The notes below the pieces were generated by a model that was given only the letters and a program-made list of their open reading frames with translations, did no database searches and was not told the origin of the DNA. A stretch of 64,000 bases of DNA from Azospirillum sp. OGB3. GTDB taxonomy: Bacteria; Pseudomonadota; Alphaproteobacteria; Azospirillales; Azospirillaceae. The DNA is taken from positions 1 to 64,000 of the forward strand of contig NZ_JACHYN010000004.1 in the NCBI RefSeq assembly GCF_014192915.1, in the 5' to 3' direction. Shown piece by piece: positions 1 to 9,761 of this stretch; position 1 is the first letter of the stretch; every line of letters starts with the position of its first letter. Position numbers and translations under genes: made by a program.

Positions 1-339
1 AGTCCCACCCGGAACCGGTCCGCGGCCAACGGTCAAAACCGCCGCCTGCGCATCCCTTCTCACAACACGGTATCAACGATATCCAAGATCCCGCGACCCT
101 CATCGAGGACCGCTGCCCGTCTTGCGCTGCGCTACCGGAGTTCGGTGCGGCGCGTCGGGGCGCTTTATCTAGAAGATCCGAAGCGGTCTGTCAAGCCTTT
201 GTTTTCACGCCGGCCGACTTTACTTCGTCTCGTCTTCGGCATTTCTGCCGATCCCTTGCCGCCGTCGCGCTTCTCAGCGGCCCCGGCGTCGTGGGAGCCG
301 GGTTATAGGCGGGTTGGATGAGCCCGGCAAGAGCTTTTT
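1..339. other. Left-edge region without a recognisable gene
   Basis: No convincing coding frame, tRNA or rRNA is seen. The stretch lies downstream of the IclR gene, which is transcribed leftward, and upstream of whatever precedes the window. Small open frames here are arginine-rich and out of step with local codon use, so I treat them as chance. The part at 160-310 has a T-rich run inside GC-rich flanks, but I could not form a clean hairpin with a T-tail. Confidence 0.4.
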
Positions 340-1224
340 TCATCGCCGTCCATTTTTCCGCGGCGGGGCCGGACGGCCGATGGTGGAGATTGACGACGAC
401 GCGGCGACGACCAGCGGGGCGAAGCGCTCCTCCGCCTCCTGCGGGGTGAAGCGCGAGCGCGAGACGGCGATGTTGATGGCGCCGATGGGAGCGCCCGCCG
501 GACCGACGACGGCCGCCGCGATCGACAGGTCGCCGTGGTAATACTCCTCAAAGGCGGTGGCGTAGCCGAGATCGGCGGACCGCTCGATCTTCGCCAGCAG
601 GTCCTCGCGCTTCCAGGTGGTGTTCGGCGTGTAGGGGTGTAGGTCCATGCGGTCGATCAGATCGATGGCCTCCTCCATCGGCATCCGTGACAGCATCGCC
701 ACCCCCGGCGCCGTGCAGTAGGCGGGCATCCGCATCCCGAGGACGACGTCGGTGTTCAGCACGTGGCGGCTCATGAAGCGCGACACGAAGACGATTTCCG
801 TGTCGTCCAGCATGGTCAGATTGATCGTCTCCTCGGTCGTCTTGCTGAGATGCATCAGGTAGGGCATCGAGCGTTCGAGCAACCCGTTGCCGCGCAGGTA
901 ATGATGGCCGAGATCGAGCGTCTTGACCGTCAGCTCGAACCGCTTCGTCTCCGGGTCCTTGTGCAGGTAGCCCAGCTTTTCCAACGTGTGGGTGAAGCGC
1001 TGCGCCGCGCTTTTGTCCAACCCGACGATCGAGGCGATCTGGGTCAGGCTCATCGTCGGGCGCGCCGCGTCGAACGCGTTCAGCACGCGGAACGCCTTCT
1101 CCACGGACATCACCATCAGGGGATCGCCGGCGCGCGCGGCACCACCCTCCTTCACCGAGGCGTCCGCAACGACGGTTGCGGATTCCGTGTCTGACTGTCG
1201 GGAAGACGGACGGCGCGGAGCCAT
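340..1224 (-). CDS. IclR-family transcriptional regulator
   Basis: Predicted DNA-binding regulator of 294 aa. An N-terminal winged helix (about residues 40-100, with SLTQIASIVGLDKSAAQRF as the recognition region) is followed by an IclR effector-binding domain (about 115-280). The open frame extends to 1368, but the ATG at 1224 gives a normal family length and avoids crossing the palindromic sequence upstream. It is divergent from the enoyl-CoA hydratase/ABC transporter/acyl-CoA ligase operon, so by the usual arrangement of this family it should control that operon in response to a small carboxylate or its CoA product. The effector is unknown. Confidence 0.88.
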   Translation of the reverse strand: MAPRRPSSRQSDTESATVVADASVKEGGAARAGDPLMVMSVEKAFRVLNAFDAARPTMSLTQIASIVGLDKSAAQRFTHTLEKLGYLHKDPETKRFELTVKTLDLGHHYLRGNGLLERSMPYLMHLSKTTEETINLTMLDDTEIVFVSRFMSRHVLNTDVVLGMRMPAYCTAPGVAMLSRMPMEEAIDLIDRMDLHPYTPNTTWKREDLLAKIERSADLGYATAFEEYYHGDLSIAAAVVGPAGAPIGAINIAVSRSRFTPQEAEERFAPLVVAASSSISTIGRPAPPRKNGRR

Positions 1225-1295
1225 GGCGATCGGTCCTGTGGTTGGTGTGCGAGAGATACCGTTGACAGGTCTAGCAAAGCAAGCCAAGCTATTCA

Positions 1296-1320
1296 ATACC
1301 AAGTATCGTATTGCAATACG
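1296..1320. promoter_or_regulatory. Tandem palindromes, candidate IclR operator
   Basis: Between the divergent IclR gene and the catabolic operon lies ATAC-CAA-GTAT (1296-1306), directly followed by the perfect 14-bp palindrome CGTATTGCAATACG (1307-1320). IclR proteins bind short palindromes in the promoter between themselves and their target. Assignment to this regulator is inferred from position only. Confidence 0.45.
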
Positions 1321-1403
1321 ACGCGCCGCCCCGAGGGGCGCCGGAACATCCGCCCGGCACATCCGCAAGGCGCGCGAAACGCCCCGCTTACAGGAGTGGT
1401 CCC

Positions 1404-2174
1404 GTGTTCAAATTCATCCTCACCGAGGTCCGCGGCCCGGTCGGCATCATCACGCTGAACCGTCCGGAGATCCTGAACGCCTGGAACGCCGCGATGCGCG
1501 ACGAGCTGGTCGTCGCCTTCGACCAGTTCGAGACCCAGGACGGCGTGCGCGCGATCATCCTCACCGGGGCCGGGGACCGTGCCTTCGGCGCCGGGCAGGA
1601 CCTGAACGAGACCAAGACCTTCGACGCCGACCGCGCTGAGGAGTGGGTGGCGGAATGGGAGCGCCTCTACCACCGCATGCGCACCCTGTCGAAGCCGCTG
1701 ATCATCGCGTTGAACGGCGTCGCCGCCGGCTCCGCCTTCCAGGTCGCCCTGCTCGGCGATTTCCGCATCGGCCATGCCGGGGTGCGCATGGGCCAGCCGG
1801 AGATCAACTCGGGCATCGCCAGCACCACCGGCCCGTGGATCATGAAGGAGATGATCGGTCTGGCCCGCACCATGGACCTGACGCTGTCCGGCCGGCTGAT
1901 GGACGCCGAGGAGAGCCACCGCATCGGCCTGATCAACCGCATCGTCCCGCAGGACCGCGTCATGGCCGAATCGCTGGCCCTGGCCGAGGAGCTGGCCGCC
2001 AAGCCGCCGGTCGCCATGCGCCTGGACAAGCAGCGGTTCCGCGAGATGACCGAGGCCGGCTTCCGCGACGCCCTGGCCGCCGGCGTGCGCATCCAGCGCG
2101 AGGCTTACGCGTCCGGCGAACCGGCCCGGATGATGGAGGAGTTCCTCGCCAAGCGCGCCGCGAAGCGCGCGTAA
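1404..2174 (+). CDS. Enoyl-CoA hydratase/isomerase family protein
   Basis: Crotonase-fold enzyme of about 256 aa acting on an acyl-CoA thioester. I chose GTG at 1404, preceded by CAGGAG at 1391-1396, because the protein then starts at the family's first strand (VFKFILTEVRGPVGIITLNR). The oxyanion-hole region (FGAGQDLNE, then ALNGVAAGSAFQVAL) is present. The first catalytic glutamate is kept in GQPEIN. The second glutamate position reads MDLT, an aspartate, so the reaction may be other than classical hydration (for example isomerase or a CaiD-like role). First gene of the operon with the ABC importer and the acyl-CoA ligase. Confidence 0.85.
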   Translation: MFKFILTEVRGPVGIITLNRPEILNAWNAAMRDELVVAFDQFETQDGVRAIILTGAGDRAFGAGQDLNETKTFDADRAEEWVAEWERLYHRMRTLSKPLIIALNGVAAGSAFQVALLGDFRIGHAGVRMGQPEINSGIASTTGPWIMKEMIGLARTMDLTLSGRLMDAEESHRIGLINRIVPQDRVMAESLALAEELAAKPPVAMRLDKQRFREMTEAGFRDALAAGVRIQREAYASGEPARMMEEFLAKRAAKRA

Positions 2175-2286
2175 GGCAGACACCCAATCCAAGGGCGCAA
2201 CGATCCGCCCGCCCGCGCCGCCACGGCGGCGCTCATCCACCGGGGCAACAACAGAGACGCCCCGGCCGCAGAACAGGGAGTTTCAC

Positions 2287-3357
2287 ATGAGCAAGTCCTC
2301 CTTCTCCATGGGTCGCCGCAGCCTGATGAAGGGAGCCGCCGGCGTCGCGCTGGGCGCCGCCCTGCCCGCCGGGCTGCTGCGTCCGGCCTTCGCCGCCACG
2401 CAGATCACCGTCGCCGACCCCGGCGGCCCCTACAGCCCGGCCTTCCGCAAGTCCTTCTACGACCCGTTCGAGAAGGCGACCGGCATCAAGGTCGTCAACG
2501 TCGCCCGCGAGGCGGAGCCGACCGCCCAGTTCAAGGCCATCGTCGAGACCAAGTCCTACACCTGGGACGTCTGCACGCTGACCCTGTCGGCGCGCGACAT
2601 CCTGATGAAGCAAAATCTGCTGGAGCCGCTGAACTTCGCGGCGGCGGACGTCCCCGGCCTGATGCCGGACTCGCTGACCAGCCATTGGATGGGCACCGAC
2701 GTCTATTCGACCATCCTCGGCTACCGCGCCGACAAGTTCGCCTCCAACGCCCCGCAGAGCTGGGCCGATTTCTGGAACGTCGAGAAGTTCCCGGGCCGCC
2801 GCTCGCTGCGCAAAAACCCGATCGACACGCTGGAGCAGGCGCTGCTGGCCGACGGCGTGCCGCTCGACCAGCTTTACCCGCTCGACGTCGATCGCGCCTT
2901 CAAGGCGCTCGACCGCATCAAGCCGCACATCGCCGTGTGGTGGACCGGCGGCGCCCAGTCCAGCCAGCTCATCCAGAGCGGCGAGGTCGACATGATCGCC
3001 CTGTGGAACGCCCGCGCCCAGGCGGTGATCGATGGCGGCGCCCCGGTGAAGATCAACTGGAACCAGGGCCTCTACTCGATCGAGGGCTGGGGCATCCCGC
3101 GCGGCAACCCGCGCGCCGACGCGGCCCGCCAGTTCATCAAGTTCTGCGCTGACCCGTCCCGTCAGGCCGTCTTCACCGAGGTCCTGGCCTACGGCCCGAC
3201 CAACCTTGAGGCCTACAAGAGCATTCCGAAGGAGCGCGCCCCGGCGCTGCCCACCTTTGAGGACAACCTGAAGGTGATGACCATCGCCAAGGAGGATTGG
3301 TGGGGCGCCAACCGGTCGAAGATGAACGAGCGCTTCAACGCCTGGATCCTCGGCTAA
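2287..3357 (+). CDS. ABC transporter substrate-binding protein, polyamine/PotD-type
   Basis: Periplasmic binding protein of 356 aa. The N-terminus has a twin-arginine type signal (GRRSLMKG at residues 9-16, hydrophobic stretch, cleavage near AFA-A at 34-37). The mature part follows the spermidine/putrescine binding-protein fold (QITVADPGGPYSPAF at the first strand). It precedes the ATPase and fused permease genes, so it supplies ligand to that importer. The ligand cannot be read from sequence; the neighbouring CoA ligase and hydratase argue for a carboxylate or betaine-like compound rather than a true polyamine. Confidence 0.88.
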   Translation: MSKSSFSMGRRSLMKGAAGVALGAALPAGLLRPAFAATQITVADPGGPYSPAFRKSFYDPFEKATGIKVVNVAREAEPTAQFKAIVETKSYTWDVCTLTLSARDILMKQNLLEPLNFAAADVPGLMPDSLTSHWMGTDVYSTILGYRADKFASNAPQSWADFWNVEKFPGRRSLRKNPIDTLEQALLADGVPLDQLYPLDVDRAFKALDRIKPHIAVWWTGGAQSSQLIQSGEVDMIALWNARAQAVIDGGAPVKINWNQGLYSIEGWGIPRGNPRADAARQFIKFCADPSRQAVFTEVLAYGPTNLEAYKSIPKERAPALPTFEDNLKVMTIAKEDWWGANRSKMNERFNAWILG

Positions 3358-3386
3358 GCCCGCCTTCGGAAAGGAGACCCGCCGCC

Positions 3387-4490
3387 ATGCTCTCACCGCT
3401 CGCACAGGCGCGGACAGCGCCGGTCCAGGCCGGGGCCGCCGCCACGCCGAAGCTGCTGGTCGACGGCCTGACCAAACGGTACGGCGCCATCACGGCGCTG
3501 GAGCCCACCCGCCTGGAGGTCCCGGCGGGCGAGTTCCTGACGCTGCTCGGCCCGTCAGGGTCCGGCAAGACCACGCTTCTGCAGATGATCTGCGGGCTGG
3601 TGGAGCCCAGCGGCGGGCGTATCCTGATCGATGGGCAGGACGAGACCCGGACTCCCGTCCACAAGCGGGACATCGGCCTCGTCTTCCAGCATTACGCCCT
3701 GTTCCCGCACCTGACAGTGGCGGAGAACATCGGCTTTCCCCTGCGCATGCGCGGCGTCGCCCCGGCGGACCTGACGCGGCGCGTGACGGAGGCGCTGGAG
3801 ATGGTCCATCTCGGCCATCTCGCCGGGCGCTTCCCCAAGGAGCTGTCCGGCGGGCAGCAGCAGCGCGTCGCCCTGGCGCGCTGTTTCGTCTACCAGCCCT
3901 CGGTCATCCTGATGGACGAGCCGCTGGGGGCGCTCGACAAGAAGCTGCGCGAGCACATGCAGTACGAGATCAAGCGCCTTCACCGCGAGACGGGCGCCAC
4001 GATCATCTACGTCACCCATGACCAGGAAGAGGCCCTGGCCATGTCGGACCGCATCTGCCTGATGAACCACGCCCGCATCGAGCAGCTCGGCACCCCGCAC
4101 GACATCTATGCCCGCCCGAAGACCGCCTTCGCCGCGGACTTCATCGGCGTGTCGAACATCTTCCGCGGACAGGTCCGGCGCGACGGCAGCGGGGCACCCA
4201 TGCTGGTCACCGGCAACGGCAGCTTCCGCCTGTCCGCCGATACGCCGGACCGTCCGGACGGCACGCTGGTCGTCCGTCCCGAGCAGCTCGACATCGACGG
4301 CGACGGCGACAACGAGGTGCGCGGCGAGGTGGTGGACACCGTCTATGCCGGGTCCGAGACGCGCGTCCTGGTGTCGCTGGGCGGCGAGGAGACGATCACC
4401 GTCCGGCTGCGCCGCGGCACCGCCCCGCCGCGGCTGGGCGAGGTCGTCGCGGTGCGCTGGCGCGCCGACGCCGGGGTGCTGGTGTCATGA
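3387..4490 (+). CDS. ABC transporter ATP-binding protein, PotA-type
   Basis: Cytoplasmic ATPase of 367 aa for the polyamine-type importer. Walker A is GPSGSGKTT, the signature LSGGQQQR, Walker B VILMDEP, and the switch histidine lies in VTHDQEEA. A C-terminal TOBE domain (about 270-367) is typical for PotA/CysA-type subunits. The ATG at 3387 follows AAGGAG at 3371-3376, which decides the start over the longer open frame. It overlaps the permease gene by 4 bp (ATGA), indicating translational coupling. Confidence 0.9.
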   Translation: MLSPLAQARTAPVQAGAAATPKLLVDGLTKRYGAITALEPTRLEVPAGEFLTLLGPSGSGKTTLLQMICGLVEPSGGRILIDGQDETRTPVHKRDIGLVFQHYALFPHLTVAENIGFPLRMRGVAPADLTRRVTEALEMVHLGHLAGRFPKELSGGQQQRVALARCFVYQPSVILMDEPLGALDKKLREHMQYEIKRLHRETGATIIYVTHDQEEALAMSDRICLMNHARIEQLGTPHDIYARPKTAFAADFIGVSNIFRGQVRRDGSGAPMLVTGNGSFRLSADTPDRPDGTLVVRPEQLDIDGDGDNEVRGEVVDTVYAGSETRVLVSLGGEETITVRLRRGTAPPRLGEVVAVRWRADAGVLVS

Positions 4491-6256
4491 GCGCCGCCAC
4501 CCTGAACCATGACGGCGCCTTCGCCGCGGCGCGGCGGCGGCTGCGCTTCGGCCCGCTGTGGCTGGCCGCCCCCGGCCTCGCCTTCCTGGCCATCTTCTTC
4601 CTGTTCCCGGTGCTGCGGCTGCTCGGCCTCAGCGTCCAGGACCTGGAGACCTCGGCCTGGACCGGCGACCATTACGCCCGCATCGTCGCCACGGACGTCT
4701 ATTTCCGCGTCCTGATGAGCACCTTCCGCATCGCCGGGCTGACCGCCCTGCTGTCGTTGCTGTTCGGCTACCCGCTGGCTTACTGGCTGGCGCAGCTGCC
4801 GGAGCGCCAGCGCGGGCTGGCGATCCTGGCGGTGATGGTGCCCTTCTGGACCAGCTATCTGGTGAAGACCTTCGCCTGGATGGTCATCCTGGGACGCACC
4901 GGCGTCATCAACCAGATCCTCTCCGGCACCGGGATGTCGCCCCTGCCGCTGCTGCACAACGAGTTCGGCGTGATGGCCGGCATGGTCCACGCCATGCTGC
5001 CGCTGGCCGTGCTGACCATGCTGCCGGTGATGACCACCATCGACCGCCGGCTGGTCCAGGCGGCCGAGACGCTGGGCGCGCCGCCGGCCAACGCCTTCTG
5101 GCTGGTCTATTTCCAGCTGTCGCTGCCCGGCGTGGCCGCGGCGGGGCTGTTGACCTTCATCTCCTCGCTGGGCTTCTTCATCGTGCCGGCGCTGCTCGGC
5201 GGGCCGCAGCAGACCATGCTGGCGCAGCTCATCATCACCCAAATCCAGGAGATGCTGAACTGGGCCTTCGCCGGCGCGCTGGCCACCTTCATGCTGGTCG
5301 CGGCGCTGGTCACCTGCTGGGTCTACGACCGGCTGTTCGGCCTGTCCTCCCTGTCGGGAGAAACCTCCGGGCGGACCGGCGGCGGCCAGGGCCACCTGCG
5401 CAGCGCCGGTATGAAGATCCTGTCGGCGCTCGCCAAGGCGTCGTCGGCGCTGGGTGGGCCCGTGGGACGCGCGCTCGGGCCGAAGATGATGGACCGGCTG
5501 CTGCCGCTCTATTCCGCCCTGGTGATCGTCTTCCTGGTCGCCCCGGCGCTGGTCGTGGTGCCCATCGCCTTCACCACCTCGCCCTTCCTCGACTTCCCGC
5601 CGCCGGGCTACGGGCTGGAGTGGTTCCGCGTCTACTTCAACTCCGACCTGTGGGTGTCGGCGACGATCCGCTCTTTCGCGGTGGCCTTCGCCACGGCTGT
5701 CCTGGCGACGCTGGTGGCCGGCTTGGCCGCGCTGGCGCTCGCCCGCTCCTCCTCGCGCTGGCGGGGGGCGATCTTCGCCTTCTTCCTGGCGCCGATGATC
5801 GTGCCGCGCATCGTCATCGCGGTCGGGCTGTTCTACCTGTTCGCCCAGATCGGGCTGGTCGCCACCGACCTCGGCCTCATCATCGGACACACGGTGCTGG
5901 CCCTGCCCTTCGCCTTCGTCGCCATCTCCGCGGTGGTCAAGGGGCACGACTGGCGGCTGGACCAGGCGGCGGCGACACTGGGGGCGAACCGCTTCCGGAC
6001 GCTGATGCTGGTCACCGTTCCGCTGATCCGCGGCGGTCTGGTGGCGGCCTTCCTGTTCGCCTTCATCACCTCCTTCGACGAGCTGACCGTGGCGATCTTC
6101 GTCAGCGGCGGCGTCAAGACCACGCTTCCGAAGCAGATGTGGGACGACATGATCCTCCAGTTGAACCCGACGCTGGCCGCCGTGTCCGTCGTGGTCTTCG
6201 CGATCGTGATGGCCCTGCTGCTGATGGCGGAATGGCTGCGCCGTCCGGCGCGCTGA
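4487..6256 (+). CDS. ABC transporter permease, fused PotB-PotC-like
   Basis: Inner-membrane protein of 589 aa holding two complete binding-protein-dependent permease domains in one chain. The first half (about 25-285) resembles PotB, with its EAA loop near ETLGAPPANAFWLVYF. After a linker rich in Ser/Gly (about 285-330), the second half (about 335-589) resembles PotC, with its EAA loop near AATLGANRFRTLMLV. The reading frame is uninterrupted through the linker, so this is a fusion and not a frameshift artefact. It presumably forms the whole translocation pore as a single subunit. Confidence 0.88.
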   Translation: MSAATLNHDGAFAAARRRLRFGPLWLAAPGLAFLAIFFLFPVLRLLGLSVQDLETSAWTGDHYARIVATDVYFRVLMSTFRIAGLTALLSLLFGYPLAYWLAQLPERQRGLAILAVMVPFWTSYLVKTFAWMVILGRTGVINQILSGTGMSPLPLLHNEFGVMAGMVHAMLPLAVLTMLPVMTTIDRRLVQAAETLGAPPANAFWLVYFQLSLPGVAAAGLLTFISSLGFFIVPALLGGPQQTMLAQLIITQIQEMLNWAFAGALATFMLVAALVTCWVYDRLFGLSSLSGETSGRTGGGQGHLRSAGMKILSALAKASSALGGPVGRALGPKMMDRLLPLYSALVIVFLVAPALVVVPIAFTTSPFLDFPPPGYGLEWFRVYFNSDLWVSATIRSFAVAFATAVLATLVAGLAALALARSSSRWRGAIFAFFLAPMIVPRIVIAVGLFYLFAQIGLVATDLGLIIGHTVLALPFAFVAISAVVKGHDWRLDQAAATLGANRFRTLMLVTVPLIRGGLVAAFLFAFITSFDELTVAIFVSGGVKTTLPKQMWDDMILQLNPTLAAVSVVVFAIVMALLLMAEWLRRPAR

Positions 6257-6295
6257 TCCGCAACCAACCGATCAAACGCATTCGAGATACGCATC

Positions 6296-7825
6296 ATGTC
6301 CGATTTCGAAGAAGGGTTCGTCCGCCTGTTCACGCAGGCGGCCCGGACCGGACGCGCCCGCCTGTTCGCCCGCTTCAACGGCGAGGCCCTGAGCTTCGCC
6401 ACGCTCGACCGCCAGTCCGACGGCGTGGCGGCGGAGCTGCGGCGGCTGGGGCTGAAGCCCGGCGACCGCGTGGCGCTGATGCTGCGCAACAGCCCGCTGG
6501 TGCTCTCCACCCTGTTCGGCCTCGCCAAGGCCGGGCTGGTTTGGGTGCCGATCAACGCCCAGCAGCGCGGCGAGGGCCTGCGCTACATCCTGGAGCACTC
6601 GGACCCCGGAGCCATCGTCGCCGAGGCCGAATTCCTGCCGGTGATCGCCGAGACGGGCGCGGTGCCCGCCGGCACGCCGCTGATCGTCCAGGGCGATCCG
6701 GCGGCGGCGCTGCGGCTGGAAGCCCTGCTGGAATCCGACGCCGCCTTCGAGGAGGCGCCTCCCGCCCCCGACGACACCTTCGCCATCATGTACACCTCCG
6801 GCACCACCGGGCGGCCCAAGGGCGTGCTGGTGTCGCACCGCATGATGCGGCTGGCCGGCGAGGCGGTGGCCCGCGTCTCGGCCGCCCGCGACGGCGACGT
6901 GCTGTTCGTGTGGGAGCCGCTGTACCACATCGGCGGTGCCCAGATGATCGTCATGCCGCTGATCCGCGGCGTGTCGCTGGCCATGGTCGACCGCTTCAGC
7001 GCCAGCCGCTTCTGGGACCAGGTGCGGGAGTACGGGGCGACCCACATCCATTACCTGGGCGGCATCCTGCAGATCCTGCTGAAGCAGCCGGTTTCGCCGC
7101 GCGACCGCGACCACCCCGTGCGCATCGCCTGGGGCGGCGGCTGCCCCAAGGAGACCTGGACGCCCTTCGAGGAGCGGTTCGGCGTGCAGATCCGCGAATG
7201 CTACGGCATGACCGAGGCGTCGAGCATCACCACCTGCAACGACGAGGGCGTGGTCGGCGCGGTCGGCCGCCCAATGCCCTGGTTCACCGTCGAGCTGCTG
7301 GACGGCGCGGGCAAGCCGGTGCCGCAGGGCGAGCGGGGCGAGATCGTCGTCCGCACCGACTGGCCCGGCGCCATCTTCGCCGGTTACTTCCGCAACCCGG
7401 AGGCGACGGCCCGCGCGCTCAAGGACGGCGCCCTGCACACCGGCGACCTCGGCTCGCTCGATGAGAGCGGCACGCTGCTGTTCCACGGTCGGATGACCGA
7501 CAGCGTGCGCTGCAAGGGCGAGAACGTCTCGGCCTGGGAGGTGGAGCATGTGGCGGCCACCCATCCCTCCGTCGAGGACTGCGCCATCATCGGTGTCGCC
7601 GCCGACGTCGGCGAACAGGACATCAAGCTCTTCGTGAAGCCGAAGGCCGGGGCGACGCTGGACATCCCTTCGTTGTCCGGCTGGCTCGGAAAACAGCTCG
7701 CGCCCTACCAGAATCCGCGCTACATCGCGGTGGTCGAGGAGTTCGAGCGCACCCCCAGCCAGCGCATCATGAAGCACAAGCTGTCCCCGGCCTTAGACGG
7801 CTGCTGGGACCGGCTGGCCGGCTGA
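6296..7825 (+). CDS. AMP-dependent acyl-CoA ligase (CaiC-like)
   Basis: ANL-superfamily enzyme of 509 aa that would activate a carboxylate to its CoA thioester using ATP. The A3 P-loop-like motif [12 protein letters not shown] is at about residues 166-177, the A5 motif is CYGMTEAS, and the A7/A8 region HTGDLG...[16 protein letters not shown] is present. The C-terminal A10 motif reads [12 protein letters not shown], so the usual catalytic lysine position is an arginine, with lysines three and five residues on. It is the last gene of the operon with the hydratase and ABC importer. The substrate is unknown; a carnitine-like or short aromatic/aliphatic acid is possible. Confidence 0.85.
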   Translation: MSDFEEGFVRLFTQAARTGRARLFARFNGEALSFATLDRQSDGVAAELRRLGLKPGDRVALMLRNSPLVLSTLFGLAKAGLVWVPINAQQRGEGLRYILEHSDPGAIVAEAEFLPVIAETGAVPAGTPLIVQGDPAAALRLEALLESDAAFEEAPPAPDDTFAIMYTSGTTGRPKGVLVSHRMMRLAGEAVARVSAARDGDVLFVWEPLYHIGGAQMIVMPLIRGVSLAMVDRFSASRFWDQVREYGATHIHYLGGILQILLKQPVSPRDRDHPVRIAWGGGCPKETWTPFEERFGVQIRECYGMTEASSITTCNDEGVVGAVGRPMPWFTVELLDGAGKPVPQGERGEIVVRTDWPGAIFAGYFRNPEATARALKDGALHTGDLGSLDESGTLLFHGRMTDSVRCKGENVSAWEVEHVAATHPSVEDCAIIGVAADVGEQDIKLFVKPKAGATLDIPSLSGWLGKQLAPYQNPRYIAVVEEFERTPSQRIMKHKLSPALDGCWDRLAG

Positions 7826-7841
7826 CGGCGCGTCTCACCTC

Positions 7842-7876
7842 CCCCCGCATGCCGCAAGGCTGCGGGGGAATTTTTT
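7842..7876 (+). terminator. Rho-independent terminator
   Basis: CCCCCGCA (7842-7849) pairs with TGCGGGGG (7861-7868) and is followed by AATTTTTT. It sits 16 bp after the acyl-CoA ligase stop and closes the hydratase-ABC-ligase operon. Confidence 0.85.
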
Positions 7877-7941
7877 GGACCCGGCTCCTGGCGCCCGCGC
7901 CGCCCCACCGATCGAGCCCGCTTTACTGGAAAGCCTTGGAC

Positions 7942-9645
7942 ATGCCGCTGCACCGCTGGTTCTCGAACCGCAAGTTATTGCACAAGATCCTCGTTCCGGT
8001 TCTTGTTCTGCTGATCGTCATCGCCAGCCTCGTCTGGACCGCCCGGAGCGCGATCTCCGATCTGACAAGCTCAACCGCCCGCATCACCGAATTGGTCGCC
8101 GACCGGCTCGGCGCAACCATCGCCGTGCAATCCGCGCTGGGCGACGCCATGGACACCGAGGCGAACGCCATCGTCGCCTCGTCCCGCGAGGCCATCGACG
8201 CCGCCAACGCGCAGCTCACGGCCAACATCGCCAAGGCCCTGTCCGCCATCGACACGCTGGCCGAAGCCTACGACGACCCGGCGGAGCGCGAGAGCATCCT
8301 GGCCATCAAGTCGATCGTCGGGGAGTATGAGCGCGTCGCCCAGACGACCGTGCAGCTGGCCCGCGGCTTCGACACCGACGGCGCCATCCGCGTGTCCATC
8401 GACGTCGGCCGCCCCGTCCGGCAGAAGCTGACCGCCGCCCTCGGCGAGCGCGTGGAGCAGGGCATGGCCGAGACGCGGGAGGCCGAGAAGCGCGCCACCG
8501 CGCTCTCCCAACAGGTCATGACCCGGCTCTACACGGTGGCGGGCGTCGGCGTGCTGTTCGCCTTCGGCCTGCTGGGCTCCATCCTGCTGTTCTTCGTCGT
8601 TCGTCCGCTGCACCGCCTGACGTCGGAGATGACCTCGATCGCCGCCGGCGACCTGACCGTGTCCATCCAGGGCACCGAACGCACGGACGAGGTCGGCCTG
8701 CTCGCCCGCGCGCTCCAGGTCTTCAAGAGCAACGGACTGGAGATGCGGCGCCTCCAGGAGGAGAGCGACGCGCAGAAGCGCCAGATGGAGGCCGACCGCC
8801 GCGCCGCCATGCTGGCGCTGGCCGACCAGTTCGACGCCAACGTGCAGGGCGTGGTGCAGGCCGTCTCGCAGGCCGCCCGCCAGCTTCAGAGCAACGCACA
8901 GACGATGACCGGCGCCGCCGAGACGACGACGGAGCAGGCCTCTTCGGTCGCCGCCGCGACGGAACAGGCGTCGGCCAACGTCGCGACGGTCGCCGCGGCG
9001 TCGGAGCAGCTCGGCAGCTCCATCGGGGAGATCGGCCGTCAGGTCAACGGTGCTGCGACGGTCGCCCGCGACGCCGTGACCGAAGGGGAACGGACCAACG
9101 CGCTGGTCGAGCGGCTGGCCAGCGCCGCCCAGAAGATCGGCGACGTCGTCAACCTGATCCAGAACATCGCCAGCCAGACCAACCTGCTCGCGCTGAACGC
9201 GACCATCGAGGCGGCGCGCGCCGGCGAGGCCGGCAAGGGCTTCGCCGTGGTGGCGGGCGAGGTCAAGGCGCTGGCCACCCAGACCTCCCAGGCGACCGAG
9301 GAGATCGCCAGCCAGATCACCGAGATCCAGGCGATCACCGAAGGCACCGTGACGGCCATCCGCAACATCGCCCGGACCATCGCCGACGTGGACGCCATCG
9401 CCGGCGCCATCGCCGCCGCCGTGGAAGAGCAGACCGCCGCCACGCACGAGATCGGCCGCAACATCCAGCAGGCCGCCCAGGGCACCCGGCTGGTCTCCGG
9501 CAACATCGGCGGCGTCAGCCAGTCGGCGACCGATGTGCGCGAGGCCGCCGCGGAAGTGTTGGACGCCGCGAACAGCCTGTCCCGCGACTCCGACCTGCTG
9601 CGCGACGAGATCCACGGCTTCATCGCCCGGGTCCGCGCCGGCTGA
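7942..9645 (+). CDS. Methyl-accepting chemotaxis protein
   Basis: Chemoreceptor of 567 aa. Two transmembrane segments (about 14-33 and 200-220) flank a helical periplasmic sensor of about 165 residues. A HAMP domain follows (about 219-272), then a cytoplasmic signalling domain with the conserved hairpin tip [20 protein letters not shown]. The ATG at 7942 starts directly before the basic stretch and first membrane segment; the longer open frame would add sequence lying in the upstream terminator. It stands alone, so its ligand cannot be inferred beyond proximity to the transport operon. Confidence 0.9.
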   Translation: MPLHRWFSNRKLLHKILVPVLVLLIVIASLVWTARSAISDLTSSTARITELVADRLGATIAVQSALGDAMDTEANAIVASSREAIDAANAQLTANIAKALSAIDTLAEAYDDPAERESILAIKSIVGEYERVAQTTVQLARGFDTDGAIRVSIDVGRPVRQKLTAALGERVEQGMAETREAEKRATALSQQVMTRLYTVAGVGVLFAFGLLGSILLFFVVRPLHRLTSEMTSIAAGDLTVSIQGTERTDEVGLLARALQVFKSNGLEMRRLQEESDAQKRQMEADRRAAMLALADQFDANVQGVVQAVSQAARQLQSNAQTMTGAAETTTEQASSVAAATEQASANVATVAAASEQLGSSIGEIGRQVNGAATVARDAVTEGERTNALVERLASAAQKIGDVVNLIQNIASQTNLLALNATIEAARAGEAGKGFAVVAGEVKALATQTSQATEEIASQITEIQAITEGTVTAIRNIARTIADVDAIAGAIAAAVEEQTAATHEIGRNIQQAAQGTRLVSGNIGGVSQSATDVREAAAEVLDAANSLSRDSDLLRDEIHGFIARVRAG

Positions 9646-9761
9646 TTGACCGGCGGAGCGTGACCCTCGCGTGACCATTGTCGTGTCGCGCGGGGGTGGC
9701 GCCCCCAACGGCCGAATTCGTGGTAGCATGGCGCTCCACAGTCGGAAGCCTTTGGAACCCC

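Noticed and set aside
1..339. Leader or rRNA-related sequence
   Set aside because: The T-rich patch in GC-rich flanks recalled spacer sequences around stable-RNA operons, but no rRNA or tRNA feature can be shown.
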